Shown: one piece after another, positions 52,443 to 61,707 of the stretch
Numbering within the stretch: position 1 is the stretch's first letter
How the letters are laid out: the number at the start of each line of letters is the position of its first letter
Origin: Clostridium yunnanense
Lineage (GTDB): Bacteria; Bacillota; Clostridia; Clostridiales; Clostridiaceae
Reading direction: 5' to 3'
NCBI RefSeq assembly: GCF_016595795.1
Contig: NZ_JAENHN010000007.1
Span: 1-64,000 of the forward strand
Length of the DNA stretch: 64,000 nt
Program-made: the position numbers and the translations under genes
The notes under the pieces: model-generated
What the model was told of the DNA's origin: nothing
Seen by the model: the letters and a program-made list of their open reading frames with translations, nothing else
The model's database searches: none

Positions 52443-55400
52443 TCACAATATACTCTTATTAGCCCCCACCACAAACCTAGGAGGCATCTCCTCCTTAAGC
52501 TTCCACACAATGCTCATTGGCTTTTCTCCATTATGACTTACATACTCGCAAGTTCCAAGGAATATAAATGGTGAAGTATATCCATTTGAAGTTTTGTATT
52601 CTCTTGCAAATAGTGCAATGGAGTTTCCTGTCCTTCTATGGTTTATATATCTTTGTCCTGTGGCACTTTTCTCTGCAGTTTTGCTTTGTGATTGCCAGTG
52701 AAAGAGTTTTTCGTTTATGGCATAATCCTCGTATAAAGTTGATGGTGAAAAATCTTTTTCTGATTTATTTAAGGTTACAAAGAATATATCTAGCTTTTTG
52801 TCTTCAAAGTACTTAGCCCCTTCTCTAAAGGAAGGACATTTTTCTTCATTAAAGTATCCTAAGGATGCTAATATCTGATTAGTGGTATAGCTGCAGTGAA
52901 CATCTAATGGGCATGGAAAACTAAAATCATTTTCTATGTTCATCATGTCCACCTTAGATAGCTTATAGGTTAAGATATCTATAATTTCTTTCTTAAAGCT
53001 TTCGCAGTTCTTTATGCTGCTTAGTCCATCCTTAAAGCTATGAAAGCCTTCTTTATTTGGTTCATTACTGTAAAAAGTATAATAAAGCATTGAGATCATT
53101 AGCTTTTCTTCATTATTTAGCTCTTCTGTAAGTTCATGCTTTAGATATTTAATTATAAATCCAATAAACTTTAAGGAATCTATATGAAATAAACTTGGTA
53201 GTCTTTTTACTAGCTTAGTTTCATTTTCCAAGGTAAAAGCTTCAGCTAATCCTGCTTCTACTGCCATTCTCATAAAGCTTCTATCTCCACTTTTTCCGTA
53301 GAAATCGTATAGTGATAAATTATAGTGCTTTAAGAAGTTTGGTAAATTCAGCTCAAGTCCAGTATCCTCACTGAAGTATTTCATCTTTTCTATGAGGTTT
53401 CTCTTACTGTTAGTGGAGGCTTTTATATTCCTCAAAATATAGTCTTTAGCTTGTTTTTCTAGAGCTATAAAACATCCCTTAGGAACGTTTAGAAATCCAT
53501 TTTCCACATAATGAGCTATTGAGTGCTTTGTCTTTCCTATCAAGGCTCTAAACTTTTCTTCAAAGTTATAATTTGCATGAGCCTGACCTACAAAGTCTAG
53601 AACTGTTAGACATTCCTTACCTTCACTTAGTCTTAAACCTCTACCTAGCTGCTGAAGAAATACTGTTAAACTTTCCGTAGGTCTTAAAAATAGAACTATA
53701 TTAATTTCTGGTATATCTACCCCTTCATTATAAAGATCCACAACAAAGATAAAGTTTATTTCTCCATTTACAAGTCTATGCTTTGCTGTCTCTCTTTCCT
53801 CATCACTTACCCCTGAGTATAATGCTATAGAAGGTATATTTGCTTTATTAAAAGCCTCAGCCATGTACTTTGCATGATCTATTGAAACACAGAAACCAAG
53901 CCCTTTTACCTCTTCAATAGAGGTTACATAATCCTTTAGGCTTTTTAATATCTGATTAGTTCTTATATAGTTTGAGGTATACACTCCTTCAAGCTCTTTT
54001 ATATCGTAGCCTTTCCTGCTCCATTTTAGCTTTGAAAGGTCTACGTTATCCGTAACGCAAAAATACTGAAAAGGAGTTAAAAGTTTTCTGTCTATAGCTT
54101 CTGTAAGTCTCATCTCTGCTGCAACTCTATCATCAAAATGCTCTAGAACATTTTTACCATCCATTCTCTCTGGAGTAGCAGTTAAGCCTAACAGTATCTT
54201 AGGTTTATAGCAATCTAATAAAGTTACATAAGAAGGCGCTGCTGCATGGTGAAATTCATCCACTATTATAAAATCATAAAAATCTCTTGAAGTATTTTCA
54301 TATAACTTCTTAGAATTAAAGCTTTGAATACTTATAAATAAATGATCTAAGCTCTCTGCTCTGCTTCCACCAACCAATAATTGTCCAAAGTTAAAATCCT
54401 TTAAAACTGCTCTAAAGGTAGTTAAACTTTGCTCTAGTATTTCTTCTCTATGAGCAACAAAAAGTAGTCTTCCGCGGCCATTATTATTCTTTAAAAATCT
54501 CTTATAATCAAAAGCTGAAATTATGGTCTTTCCAACTCCTGTAGCTGCTACTAGAAGGTTTTTATTCCTACCAAATATCTCTCTTTCCACCTGAAGCTTC
54601 TCAAGGATTTCCTTTTGATAATGGTATGGGGTTATTTCTAAGTTAAAATTTATATTGTTCTGGGCAATGTCTTTTTTGCTACTAAGGGCTTTATGTAATC
54701 TTACTGCCTCCTGCTCATCTTCTCCGTTAAAGGATGCAAACTCCTTGTCGTTCCAATAGCTTTCAAAGGTTGCTTCAAACTTTTTAATGATGTCAAAGGA
54801 ATCCTTTTCTGTGACCTTTAGATTCCACTCAAGTCCAGAAGTCAAGGCTGGGTTTGATATGTTGGAAGAACCTATATAAGCTGTTGAAAAGCCAGTTTCT
54901 CTTTTAAAAAGATAAGCCTTTGCATGAAGTCTTGTTCTTTCTACATCGTAACTAACCTTTATCTCAGTATTTTCAAGTTTACTAAGCTCCATAATAGCCT
55001 TAAAGTCTGTAGCTTCCATATAAGAGGTAGTTATTACTCTTAGCCTTGTACCTTCTCTCTCAGTAAATTCTCTTAACTGCTCAATGATACATCTAAGTCC
55101 ACTCCATTTTATAAAAGAAACCAGCATATCAATACTATCTGAACTTAAAATCTCCTTTTGTAGCTCAGACATCATATTAGGTTCATAATGAGAACCGGTA
55201 AATAAGGAACTCTCAGATAGAGGCGTAGCTGGTCTTACATCCTCCACTTTTCTGAAAGCTCTAACACTATTAAGCTTAGAATAAATTGAAGTTAGAACTT
55301 CTCCTTCTTCAGAAAGCTTTAAAGTTTCAAACTCATCATCCTCTAGGTTCTGAGCTAAGATCTCAATAATCTCATTACAAGTTTTAATCTGCTTAAGCAA

Positions 55401-55610
55401 AGCTTCTTTGCTTTCATTTGCGCTAAAACCATCTCTTATATATCTCAAAGCTTTTCTAGTTACTGCTGATATATAACTAGAAAGACGCTTTCTTGCTTCT
55501 TCCACATCTATTTTTTCCTTAGAGATATCATACTTTTCCTTCTCTAAGACAGATAACTCACCTTCTAGCTTTTCGCTTATTAATTCTTCATAAAGACCTT
55601 CTTTTAGCAT
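52443..55610 (-). CDS. PLD-nuclease / SF2 helicase / DUF3427 protein
   Basis: A 1055-residue protein. An N-terminal coiled region (1-120) is followed by a phospholipase D-type nuclease domain with HAK (229-231) and GSSN (247-250). The SF2 helicase core comes next: Walker A ATGVGKT (356-362), DEFH (451-454), LGLTATPERMDG and QQLGRGLRLSEGK. The DUF3427 domain closes the protein (YEDYAINEKLFHWQSQS; RFVVGANKSIL). The single HxK motif means two subunits would be needed for one PLD active site. Such proteins are frequent in defence islands. ATG 55610 follows GGAGG. Probably a stand-alone anti-phage or plasmid-restriction effector. Confidence 0.85.
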   Translation of the reverse strand: MLKEGLYEELISEKLEGELSVLEKEKYDISKEKIDVEEARKRLSSYISAVTRKALRYIRDGFSANESKEALLKQIKTCNEIIEILAQNLEDDEFETLKLSEEGEVLTSIYSKLNSVRAFRKVEDVRPATPLSESSLFTGSHYEPNMMSELQKEILSSDSIDMLVSFIKWSGLRCIIEQLREFTEREGTRLRVITTSYMEATDFKAIMELSKLENTEIKVSYDVERTRLHAKAYLFKRETGFSTAYIGSSNISNPALTSGLEWNLKVTEKDSFDIIKKFEATFESYWNDKEFASFNGEDEQEAVRLHKALSSKKDIAQNNINFNLEITPYHYQKEILEKLQVEREIFGRNKNLLVAATGVGKTIISAFDYKRFLKNNNGRGRLLFVAHREEILEQSLTTFRAVLKDFNFGQLLVGGSRAESLDHLFISIQSFNSKKLYENTSRDFYDFIIVDEFHHAAAPSYVTLLDCYKPKILLGLTATPERMDGKNVLEHFDDRVAAEMRLTEAIDRKLLTPFQYFCVTDNVDLSKLKWSRKGYDIKELEGVYTSNYIRTNQILKSLKDYVTSIEEVKGLGFCVSIDHAKYMAEAFNKANIPSIALYSGVSDEERETAKHRLVNGEINFIFVVDLYNEGVDIPEINIVLFLRPTESLTVFLQQLGRGLRLSEGKECLTVLDFVGQAHANYNFEEKFRALIGKTKHSIAHYVENGFLNVPKGCFIALEKQAKDYILRNIKASTNSKRNLIEKMKYFSEDTGLELNLPNFLKHYNLSLYDFYGKSGDRSFMRMAVEAGLAEAFTLENETKLVKRLPSLFHIDSLKFIGFIIKYLKHELTEELNNEEKLMISMLYYTFYSNEPNKEGFHSFKDGLSSIKNCESFKKEIIDILTYKLSKVDMMNIENDFSFPCPLDVHCSYTTNQILASLGYFNEEKCPSFREGAKYFEDKKLDIFFVTLNKSEKDFSPSTLYEDYAINEKLFHWQSQSKTAEKSATGQRYINHRRTGNSIALFAREYKTSNGYTSPFIFLGTCEYVSHNGEKPMSIVWKLKEEMPPRFVVGANKSIL

Positions 55611-55953
55611 GGAGAGACCTCCTTATCTTTCTATATAAATGTATTACGTCCTAATAAAATCTATATTTATATTTAAACTTGGGAAGATAGTTAACAAATT
55701 TATCCTGTGAATCTTACCATATATAAATTAAACATATATTCTTCACAGCATTTATTTCCCTAACCCTTGTCCCAAAAATAAGTATTGTTCTAATTAAAGC
55801 ATAATCTAACAGAGCTTTGAAAATATTATTATAATATGTATTTAACTTTACATACTTCTCTTATTTCAAACTGGTTATTTACTTATAACTTAATTTTAGC
55901 AAAATTAGACATAATATACCATAGTTATGGGATTTAAGTTTTTTGCATAAAAA
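55611..55953. other. intergenic stretch, nothing recognised
   Basis: AT-rich spacer that should contain the promoter of the PLD-helicase gene. No reading frame or structural RNA was found. Confidence 0.5.
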
Positions 55954-55981
55954 AATCACTGGCTTTTATATACCAGTGATT
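55954..55981 (-). terminator. terminator of the HepT/MntA operon
   Basis: The 9-bp stem AATCACTGG/CCAGTGATT is followed by seven T on the minus strand, 35 nt after the hepT stop. Confidence 0.85.
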
Positions 55982-56015
55982 GATCTTGGAATCTTAATAT
56001 TGATTCATCTATTTT

Positions 56016-56453
56016 TTATAAGTCATCAGTGCTCTTTCCCAAAGTATTTACTATACTTGCTATAAATCTTTCAAAATCTACAATATTATTCTGAACAATA
56101 TCATATATCATTTCATCACTTATATTAAAATACATATGTACTATTCTATTCCTAAACTTCGCCATATTAAAGTACACTAATACATCTTTAATATCTATGA
56201 CTCCATTATCAGCTAATATTTGAAAATGGTCTTTATTATCCTTTGGCTTTCCCAATCTATTTCTTGCAATCAAATGACTAGAAATATCTAACATTGCTTC
56301 TATACCTACTTGTAATAGATATTTAGCACTATCTACTTTTGTGAAATCCTCTACAAATTCATCTTTATTAATTGATTTCAATTTTCTTAATTTATTTAAG
56401 CATGTATCCATAAATACTAATTTTTGATCTATCTTATTTTTATCAAATTCCAT
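56016..56453 (-). CDS. hepT: HepT-like HEPN ribonuclease toxin
   Basis: The 145-residue all-helical DUF86 protein carries RNRIVHMY (R101, H106, Y108), the R-x4-H-x-Y active site of HepT toxins. In the known pairs the tyrosine is polyadenylylated by MntA, which shuts off the RNase. Start MEFDKNKID at 56453 overlaps the mntA end by 11 nt; the preceding GAG/AGGAG is inside mntA. A longer upstream frame (MKVIGLG...) is mntA sequence in another frame and is not preferred. The pair is complete and looks functional. Confidence 0.85.
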   Translation of the reverse strand: MEFDKNKIDQKLVFMDTCLNKLRKLKSINKDEFVEDFTKVDSAKYLLQVGIEAMLDISSHLIARNRLGKPKDNKDHFQILADNGVIDIKDVLVYFNMAKFRNRIVHMYFNISDEMIYDIVQNNIVDFERFIASIVNTLGKSTDDL

Positions 56454-56871
56454 TAATCTCTTTACTCCTAACCCTATAACTTTCATAAAAATCCTTCATA
56501 AATCTATCTAAATAATATTTCTCATCTCTATACCTATTAAAAGTCTGCTCCATAAAATCACAGACTTTATAATAATCTTTTTCGTAAAGGCTTCTTCCTT
56601 CATCGATTACTTTAAATTGTAAAGTTATAGGCGCAGAAAGGAGGTTAATAGTATCGATATTATCAAACTCCACGATTTCACTGATCCTAGAGGAAATATC
56701 CATCTCATCCATGATTCCAATTTGCTTATCAAATAACAATGCTATATCAATATCACTGTCTTCTGTTTGTTTTTCTGTTCCATAAGACCCTATAAACCAT
56801 GCAGCTAGAATATTCTCGTTATTCTTAAAGTAATCTTTTAGAGCGTCTAGTTTTGCATCGATATTAATCAT
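56443..56871 (-). CDS. mntA: MntA-like nucleotidyltransferase antitoxin
   Basis: The 142-residue protein is a minimal nucleotidyltransferase with GSYGTEKQTEDSDIDIA (G28, S29 and the catalytic D40-x-D42), the G-S-x10-D-x-D signature of MntA antitoxins. It neutralises HepT by adding AMP to its active-site tyrosine. ATG 56871 follows AAAGGAG. First gene of the operon. Confidence 0.85.
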   Translation of the reverse strand: MINIDAKLDALKDYFKNNENILAAWFIGSYGTEKQTEDSDIDIALLFDKQIGIMDEMDISSRISEIVEFDNIDTINLLSAPITLQFKVIDEGRSLYEKDYYKVCDFMEQTFNRYRDEKYYLDRFMKDFYESYRVRSKEINGI

Positions 56872-57060
56872 AAAATTCTACTCCTTTCTAAAGATAATAC
56901 CATTTTTTATATGCTTAAAATGTTTTACTTACATTAATTATACCCTATATCCAGATTTCTTAAAATATAGTTGCCCAACTGATGCTAAAAATTTTATTTT
57001 AAAGTTAATAATCAAGATAAAATTTCTTGGTTTACATATAGAAATTGATAGCAAAGAGAA
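56872..57060. other. promoter region of mntA-hepT
   Basis: Short AT-rich spacer between the start of mntA and the next terminator. No further feature can be supported. Confidence 0.4.
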
Positions 57061-57091
57061 AAAGCACCCATCCGCCAAAGATTAGTGCTTT
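57061..57091 (-). terminator. possible terminator of the phosphoesterase transcript
   Basis: AAAGCAC/GTGCTTT pair across a 17-nt loop and are followed by TTTTTCTCTTT on the minus strand. The stem is short for the loop size. Confidence 0.5.
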
Positions 57092-57160
57092 CATTCTCTT
57101 AAATTCATATGTTTGATTTTATCCAATAGCCCTAAAACAAAATAAATGTTCTAAGGATTG

Positions 57161-57183
57161 GCTTAGTGTTTGCAACACTAAGC
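57161..57183. terminator. strong hairpin, orientation unclear
   Basis: The 10-bp perfect stem GCTTAGTGTT/AACACTAAGC has a 3-nt loop and is followed by TTTTCTTAATT on the plus strand, although no plus-strand gene is nearby. It may be a relic of a lost gene or a bidirectional insulator. Confidence 0.5.
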
Positions 57184-57315
57184 TTTTCTTAATTATATTA
57201 TATCAAACTTTCTTGAAAAATAAACAATTTTATTTTTCTTTATCCTAGAATTTCATCTCTTATTCATCAAAATCATTATAATAGTCATAAAAAAGCAGAT
57301 AAGTAATATCAATTT

Positions 57316-57834
57316 TTACCTAGTTAGTTCTTCCACACACTTTTTTATATACTCAAACTTGACTGGAGCATAATCCCATCGTTCCACACTAACACAGGCT
57401 GATTGTTTAGCCACAGTTGGATACATCTCAGTTCCATGGACATGTCCATATAGATAGAAAAATGGGGTTGCTGAATTAATATATTGTGGTGGCTGATGTT
57501 GCATTACTATAAACTCGTTATAGACAATTGGATATTTGTACACTTCATCAAAACCACATTCCATCCACTGGCTTATGGTTAGATGATTATCATGATTGCC
57601 CATAATAAGTATCTTTTTACCGTTTAGCTTATTGATTATCTCCTTCATTTTTGATAATGGATAGGAGCTCACATCGCCAAGATGAAACACTATATCATCT
57701 TCCTTTACTACGCTATTCCATGAAGCAATCATTTGCTTATCCATGTCTTCAAGATTTGAAAATGGCCTCTTTTCGTATGCTATTATATTTGCATCGCCAA
57801 AATGTGTGTCTGCTGTTATAAAAACTTCTGACAT
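57316..57834 (-). CDS. metallophosphoesterase, calcineurin-like
   Basis: The 172-residue cytoplasmic phosphoesterase carries all metal-binding motifs: TADTHFGDAN, HLGDVSS, MGNHDNH and YGHVHG. It belongs to the short stand-alone calcineurin-like group found widely in Firmicutes, whose substrate is generally unknown. Start MSEVFITADTH at 57834 is 6 nt after GAGGTG; a GTG 9 nt upstream overlaps that site. A 160-bp fragment of a close homologue is found at 61708-61866. Confidence 0.85.
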   Translation of the reverse strand: MSEVFITADTHFGDANIIAYEKRPFSNLEDMDKQMIASWNSVVKEDDIVFHLGDVSSYPLSKMKEIINKLNGKKILIMGNHDNHLTISQWMECGFDEVYKYPIVYNEFIVMQHQPPQYINSATPFFYLYGHVHGTEMYPTVAKQSACVSVERWDYAPVKFEYIKKCVEELTR

Positions 57835-57944
57835 ATTGTACACCTCATCTTAAAAATAACTTAAATTTACCCTATTAAAATTCATTATACTATTATAAAC
57901 TTATAAATCTCTTTATAATGGACTTTTTGTACCTAGGTAAAAGC

Positions 57945-58769
57945 TTAGGAAAGTACGTCCTTCAAAAACTCTTCACTTTTCTTCCAAAGTTCTCTCGAAA
58001 CAGTTCCATCATCCTTAAATGCCACAGCCATAGGTTTGCCCTTCGAGTAAACTTCTCCTAGTTTCCAATCGACTCCAGGCTTTCCTTCAATGAGTGCCGT
58101 AAGCGCACGAGCACTTTTTTCTGGACTTATGGTCATCAGATACTTTACTGGTGTGTGGTAGAGAAATCTCATGAAATGGGTGGTATCACTAGCAAAGCTA
58201 GACCGTACTACCCCAGGGTGAAAGGCAACAGCGGAGATTCCCTCTTCACGATACCTACGGTCAAGCTCTCTGGTGAAAAGGATATTCTCAAGTTTGCCGT
58301 ATCCGTAGGCAGTTTGTGGTGCATAATTACGTTCATTATTAAGATCTTTGATATTGAAATTCCTTCCGAAGGCGTTGGCAGCTATGCTTGAGGTCTGTAT
58401 TACCACTGCCTTACTAGCAATAAGACGTTTCATAAGTAGCATCGTTAGAAGAAATGATGCGAGGTGGTTGACCTGGAAAGTCTTCTCGAACCCATCCTCC
58501 GTCATCTGTCTCTCTCCCATGATCCCACCTGCATTGTTTGCAAGCACATCAATACATTCATAGCGTTCTAATTCAGTTGCCAGTCGTTTTACATCTGCTA
58601 ATCGTGTGTAGTCAACCAAATGGTAAGGTGCATTTAATTCTCTTGCAATTGCTTCGGTTTTCGATTTTGATCGACCAACGAGCACCACGTTGTGTCCTTT
58701 AGCTTTCAACTGACGAGCAGCTGCAGCACCAATGCCATCACTGGCTCCAGTAATGATGCTTGTTTTCAT
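57945..58769 (-). CDS. short-chain dehydrogenase (retinol-dehydrogenase-like SDR)
   Basis: The 274-residue SDR has the cofactor motif TGASDGIG (7-14), the structural NNAGG motif and an active-site YGYGKLEN (Y-x3-K), plus the PGVVRSSF segment after it. Arg-rich VGRSKS after the first strand suggests NADP(H). The substrate cannot be told. Codon use and G+C (about 42% by eye) are clearly higher than in neighbours, which suggests recent acquisition. ATG 58769 has AGAGAGGGG upstream. It is a single-gene unit. Confidence 0.82.
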   Translation of the reverse strand: MKTSIITGASDGIGAAAARQLKAKGHNVVLVGRSKSKTEAIARELNAPYHLVDYTRLADVKRLATELERYECIDVLANNAGGIMGERQMTEDGFEKTFQVNHLASFLLTMLLMKRLIASKAVVIQTSSIAANAFGRNFNIKDLNNERNYAPQTAYGYGKLENILFTRELDRRYREEGISAVAFHPGVVRSSFASDTTHFMRFLYHTPVKYLMTISPEKSARALTALIEGKPGVDWKLGEVYSKGKPMAVAFKDDGTVSRELWKKSEEFLKDVLS

Positions 58770-58830
58770 TTTATTCCCCTCTCTTCCTATCCTTTGATAG
58801 AAAAAACACTTAATAAGTTTCAGCGACTTC

Positions 58831-59016
58831 TTATTTAAACAGTTTATGTATTATATTTTCTATAACAGGTAAAAGAATAGTGAAATTTAGTACGATAATG
58901 CCTAACATTATAAAAAGTATATCTTCTTTTTTAGTTTTAACTTTAATTGGCTTAAGAGGACCTACTTCAAAATGTGCATCATCTTTCTTAGAATTATTGC
59001 TATTATTGTTCAACAT
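58831..59016 (-). CDS. small single-TM protein
   Basis: A 61-residue protein with a basic cytoplasmic N-terminus (VGPLKPIKVKTKKED) and one membrane helix (about 34-52). ATG 59016 follows AGAGGGG. It may be real on start-site grounds; function unknown. Confidence 0.5.
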   Translation of the reverse strand: MLNNNSNNSKKDDAHFEVGPLKPIKVKTKKEDILFIMLGIIVLNFTILLPVIENIIHKLFK

Positions 59017-59144
59017 AAAATACCCCTCTAACTACAAATTTTTGCTATTAAGTATTTTAGTCACTTCTATCAGCAAATAAACAATACACTAATTGTAATT
59101 TTCTTGCCGATGGATAACTTTTTATAAATAGACCAGTTTTAAAA

Positions 59145-59651
59145 TTATGGTTTAATGATAGTTTCGATAAGTTTTCCATTTTTCTTAACCGTCCAGGTAT
59201 GGTAAATATATAAGAAATCAGGACTAGATTCAATTGTATGATCAGAGAATTCATCAGAATTATAACTGTACACATCATCTTTATATATAAATTGTATTGA
59301 TGTTCTTGTTCCATGTATTAACACTGTATCCTTAAGTTTTGGATCATTCATTAAAAAATCATAGCTTTTTTCAAAAATAGAGTGTAGATCTGAAACATCT
59401 TTAGGTGCAGCTTTTAAGTTATAATCAAAGCAAAAAGTTGCATTTTGAGAATATATTCTTGCTGTTATAATATTGCTATTTGAAGCTTTAATCTCTTTCA
59501 TAAAGCTCTTAGCAGTAGGGCTTTTGTAATAACTACGCACGGATAAATACGAAAGGACGATAAATAAAATAGAAAAGATAGCCCATATTACTGCTATGAT
59601 TATAACAGCTAATAAAGACCTCTCAAAAATAAGTCTAACCTTTTGCTTCAT
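59145..59651 (-). CDS. membrane-anchored extracytoplasmic protein of unknown function
   Basis: The 168-residue protein has an N-terminal membrane anchor (about 13-37, LLAVIIIAVIWAIFSILFIV) and a predicted extracytoplasmic domain with alternating strands (NATFCFDYNLKAAPKDVSDL; TRTSIQFIYKDDVYSYNSDE). ATG 59651 is 5 nt after AGGAGG. No family recognised. Confidence 0.6.
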   Translation of the reverse strand: MKQKVRLIFERSLLAVIIIAVIWAIFSILFIVLSYLSVRSYYKSPTAKSFMKEIKASNSNIITARIYSQNATFCFDYNLKAAPKDVSDLHSIFEKSYDFLMNDPKLKDTVLIHGTRTSIQFIYKDDVYSYNSDEFSDHTIESSPDFLYIYHTWTVKKNGKLIETIIKP

Positions 59652-59890
59652 GCAAGCCTCCTAGAACGTTTTTCTATAATATACTATATTTTACACATTA
59701 GTTCAATCAAGTAATTTAAAGTAAAAGCAAATTTCTAGATGATTATAAATAATCTAAAAATATTACAAAAAATTCTTACTTAGCATTAAGCTTTATGATT
59801 TTTTCTACAAAAAAATAATTATTAGACACAAATTCCAGTCTACGTTTTATTTAAAAAAGTTATATCCTTAAATCTATGCAAAATAAAAAC
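59652..59890. other. intergenic stretch, nothing recognised
   Basis: Very AT-rich spacer that presumably includes the promoter of the gene at 59145-59651. No reading frame or structured RNA that I can support. Confidence 0.5.
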
Positions 59891-59924
59891 AAGCTAGCTG
59901 ATTTCATTTAAATCAGTCTAGCTT
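59891..59924 (-). terminator. terminator of the signal-peptide gene
   Basis: AAGCTAGCTGATTT pairs with AAATCAGTCTAGCTT (one mismatch), followed by GTTTTTATTTT on the minus strand. It is 12 nt after the peptide gene. Confidence 0.8.
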
Positions 59925-59935
59925 ATTCATACTCT

Positions 59936-60076
59936 CTAATCTGCTGACGGATAGTCAGTAGTCATAGGCTTAACTACACCTAACCCCGAATTAGCATGTC
60001 CACCACTTAAAATTGGAATAATAAGTGTCATAGTCATAACTACACATAATAAAAGAGCCTTAGTATTTTTTTTCAT
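59936..60076 (-). CDS. secreted signal-peptide precursor of an RRNPP system
   Basis: A 46-codon gene: a basic start (MKKNTKALLLC), a hydrophobic secretion signal to about residue 26 (VVMTMTLIIPILSG) and a short tail, HANSGLGVVKPMTTDYPSAD. ATG 60076 is 7 nt after AGAGGTGATG. Immediately upstream on the same strand is an RRNPP-type regulator, and a palindrome lies in its promoter region. Size, signal and position are those of quorum-sensing propeptides (Phr/NprX/clostridial Qss type): export, processing of the C-terminus, re-import and binding to the TPR domain. Which residues form the mature peptide is not determined. Confidence 0.75.
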   Translation of the reverse strand: MKKNTKALLLCVVMTMTLIIPILSGGHANSGLGVVKPMTTDYPSAD

Positions 60077-60101
60077 AGAACATCACCTCTTAAAATAGTA
60101 T

Positions 60102-60121
60102 ATTACAATATATATTGTAAT
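60102..60121. promoter_or_regulatory. perfect 20-bp palindrome upstream of the peptide gene
   Basis: Two ATTACAATAT half-sites form a perfect palindrome, 26 nt upstream of the peptide start and next to two TATAAT hexamers. It is a plausible operator for the adjacent HTH-TPR regulator, but AT-rich palindromes also occur by chance. Confidence 0.5.
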
Positions 60122-60174
60122 TATATTATATATTATACATTTTTTTATTAATTATGAATACAATTACAAATACT

Positions 60175-61449
60175 TTATAACACATATTTTTCTAATTTGC
60201 TTAACATATCCATACAAACTTCACAATTTTCTTCTATTGCAGATACTTGGGCTAATTTACAGATGGCATATCCTTTACCATATTCAACATTATAGTAATC
60301 TATTGTTTCTATATATCTATTTAATGTATCTAAGACTTTTTCAAACTCTTTCTTTGATTCGTATACTTCAGCTAAATCTTTGTAGCTGTCGAAAAGCACA
60401 TAAAATGATTTATATTCTTCAGCCATGTCTATGGCTAAGTTAAAAAGCATTATACTTTCTTCAAAGAAACCTAGTTTAAACAACACCTTTGCTTTTGTAT
60501 TTAGAGTACTAGGCAAAGCCATCTTATTCACTTTTATCTTTAGTGCTTGAGCTTTATTTACATATTTCAAACTATTATTAAAATCACCTGTCTTGTAATA
60601 AAACTCTGCAATATTATTGTATAGAGATGATAGTATTAGATCATTTGTATCACCAATTTCATCCACTAAGTCAAGATATTCTTTCAACGCCCTTGAATCA
60701 ACTAATTCCATTAGAGCATTTGCTCTAGTCATCTTTGCATTTATAAATACTATTTTATCTACTTTATCCTCAGAATTTAATATGGTTTCATCAAGTACTT
60801 GGATGCACTTAATATATTGTTTAGATTTTGCATATACAATAGCAATATTTAAGTTTGACTTAAAATAAATTTCAAAATTATTTTCTTCCAAAGAATGAGC
60901 TCTTGCTTGTTTAAAATAATATTCTGCCTCTTCATACTCACTTCGTCTTTCCTGACAAAATCCAAGCCTTTTATATAGTAAAGCTTGTTTATTAAAATCT
61001 CCTATTTCTTGATACTTTCCTAAAGCTAGTCTGAATTTCATAAATGCGTTAAGATAATCTTTTTCTGCTAAAAGCTTTTCCCCGTATACTTCGTATATTT
61101 TAGCTAACAAATCATCTATATTAAAATCTGTAGCTATAGTAATAAGCTCTTCAAGTTCCTTATTACTATTGTTTATGTTCATTGTCTCTTCAATGTAATG
61201 TCTTGCATCTTCCTCTGGCTGTCTTGAAAAATATTCATCATCTATATCAAGAGTTACAGAAATATTCATTGCAAGTTCCTTAAATCTTGATACTAGTTTT
61301 TGTGAACTTGCCCTACTTACATTTCTTTTTCCGCTTTCCATCATGCTAATAAATGCTCTAGTCATATTTACTGATTCTAAATCAGCTTGGTTTACCCTAA
61401 ATTTTTTTCGCATTAGTTTTATCTTTTCACTTGGACTATAAAACTTCAA
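60175..61449 (-). CDS. RRNPP-type quorum-sensing regulator (HTH-TPR), copy 1
   Basis: A 424-residue cytoplasmic regulator. The N-terminal helix-turn-helix (about 8-62) reads EKIKLMRKKFRVNQADLESV and ends RKN...SRFKELAMN; then about eight tetratricopeptide repeats follow (FNKQALLYKRLGFCQERRSE; LYNNIAEFYYKTGDFNNSLK). This is the RRNPP architecture that binds small peptides imported from outside and switches DNA binding. The TTG at 61449 (LKFYSPSEK) is preferred because the paralogue aligns from the same residue and AGAGGGGG lies 7 nt upstream; the ATG 18 nt earlier overlaps that site. The peptide gene follows 98 nt downstream. Confidence 0.85.
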   Translation of the reverse strand: MKFYSPSEKIKLMRKKFRVNQADLESVNMTRAFISMMESGKRNVSRASSQKLVSRFKELAMNISVTLDIDDEYFSRQPEEDARHYIEETMNINNSNKELEELITIATDFNIDDLLAKIYEVYGEKLLAEKDYLNAFMKFRLALGKYQEIGDFNKQALLYKRLGFCQERRSEYEEAEYYFKQARAHSLEENNFEIYFKSNLNIAIVYAKSKQYIKCIQVLDETILNSEDKVDKIVFINAKMTRANALMELVDSRALKEYLDLVDEIGDTNDLILSSLYNNIAEFYYKTGDFNNSLKYVNKAQALKIKVNKMALPSTLNTKAKVLFKLGFFEESIMLFNLAIDMAEEYKSFYVLFDSYKDLAEVYESKKEFEKVLDTLNRYIETIDYYNVEYGKGYAICKLAQVSAIEENCEVCMDMLSKLEKYVL

Positions 61450-61498
61450 AGCAACCCCCTCTTTCATTTACAGTTTACATTTTGTACAATTACACATA

Positions 61499-61507
61499 AT
61501 TATACCA
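61499..61507 (-). promoter_or_regulatory. extended -10 promoter of the RRNPP regulator
   Basis: TGGTATAAT on the minus strand matches TGnTATAAT, about 50 nt upstream of the TTG start. No strong -35 box is seen. Confidence 0.55.
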
Positions 61508-61707
61508 CCATCTGTATACAATAAAAGAGTTTTTAGTTAATTTATTCAATAATTATACAATTAATTCAAAAATGTTAATTACAAATTGCTTTTCTTACAT
61601 ATTTATATATGTACCCGTTCATATGTAAATATATATGTTACAACAGCAATACTTTTAAGTAACATCACTAATTTATATTTTCTATCTTATATTTAATAAT
61701 ATAAAAC

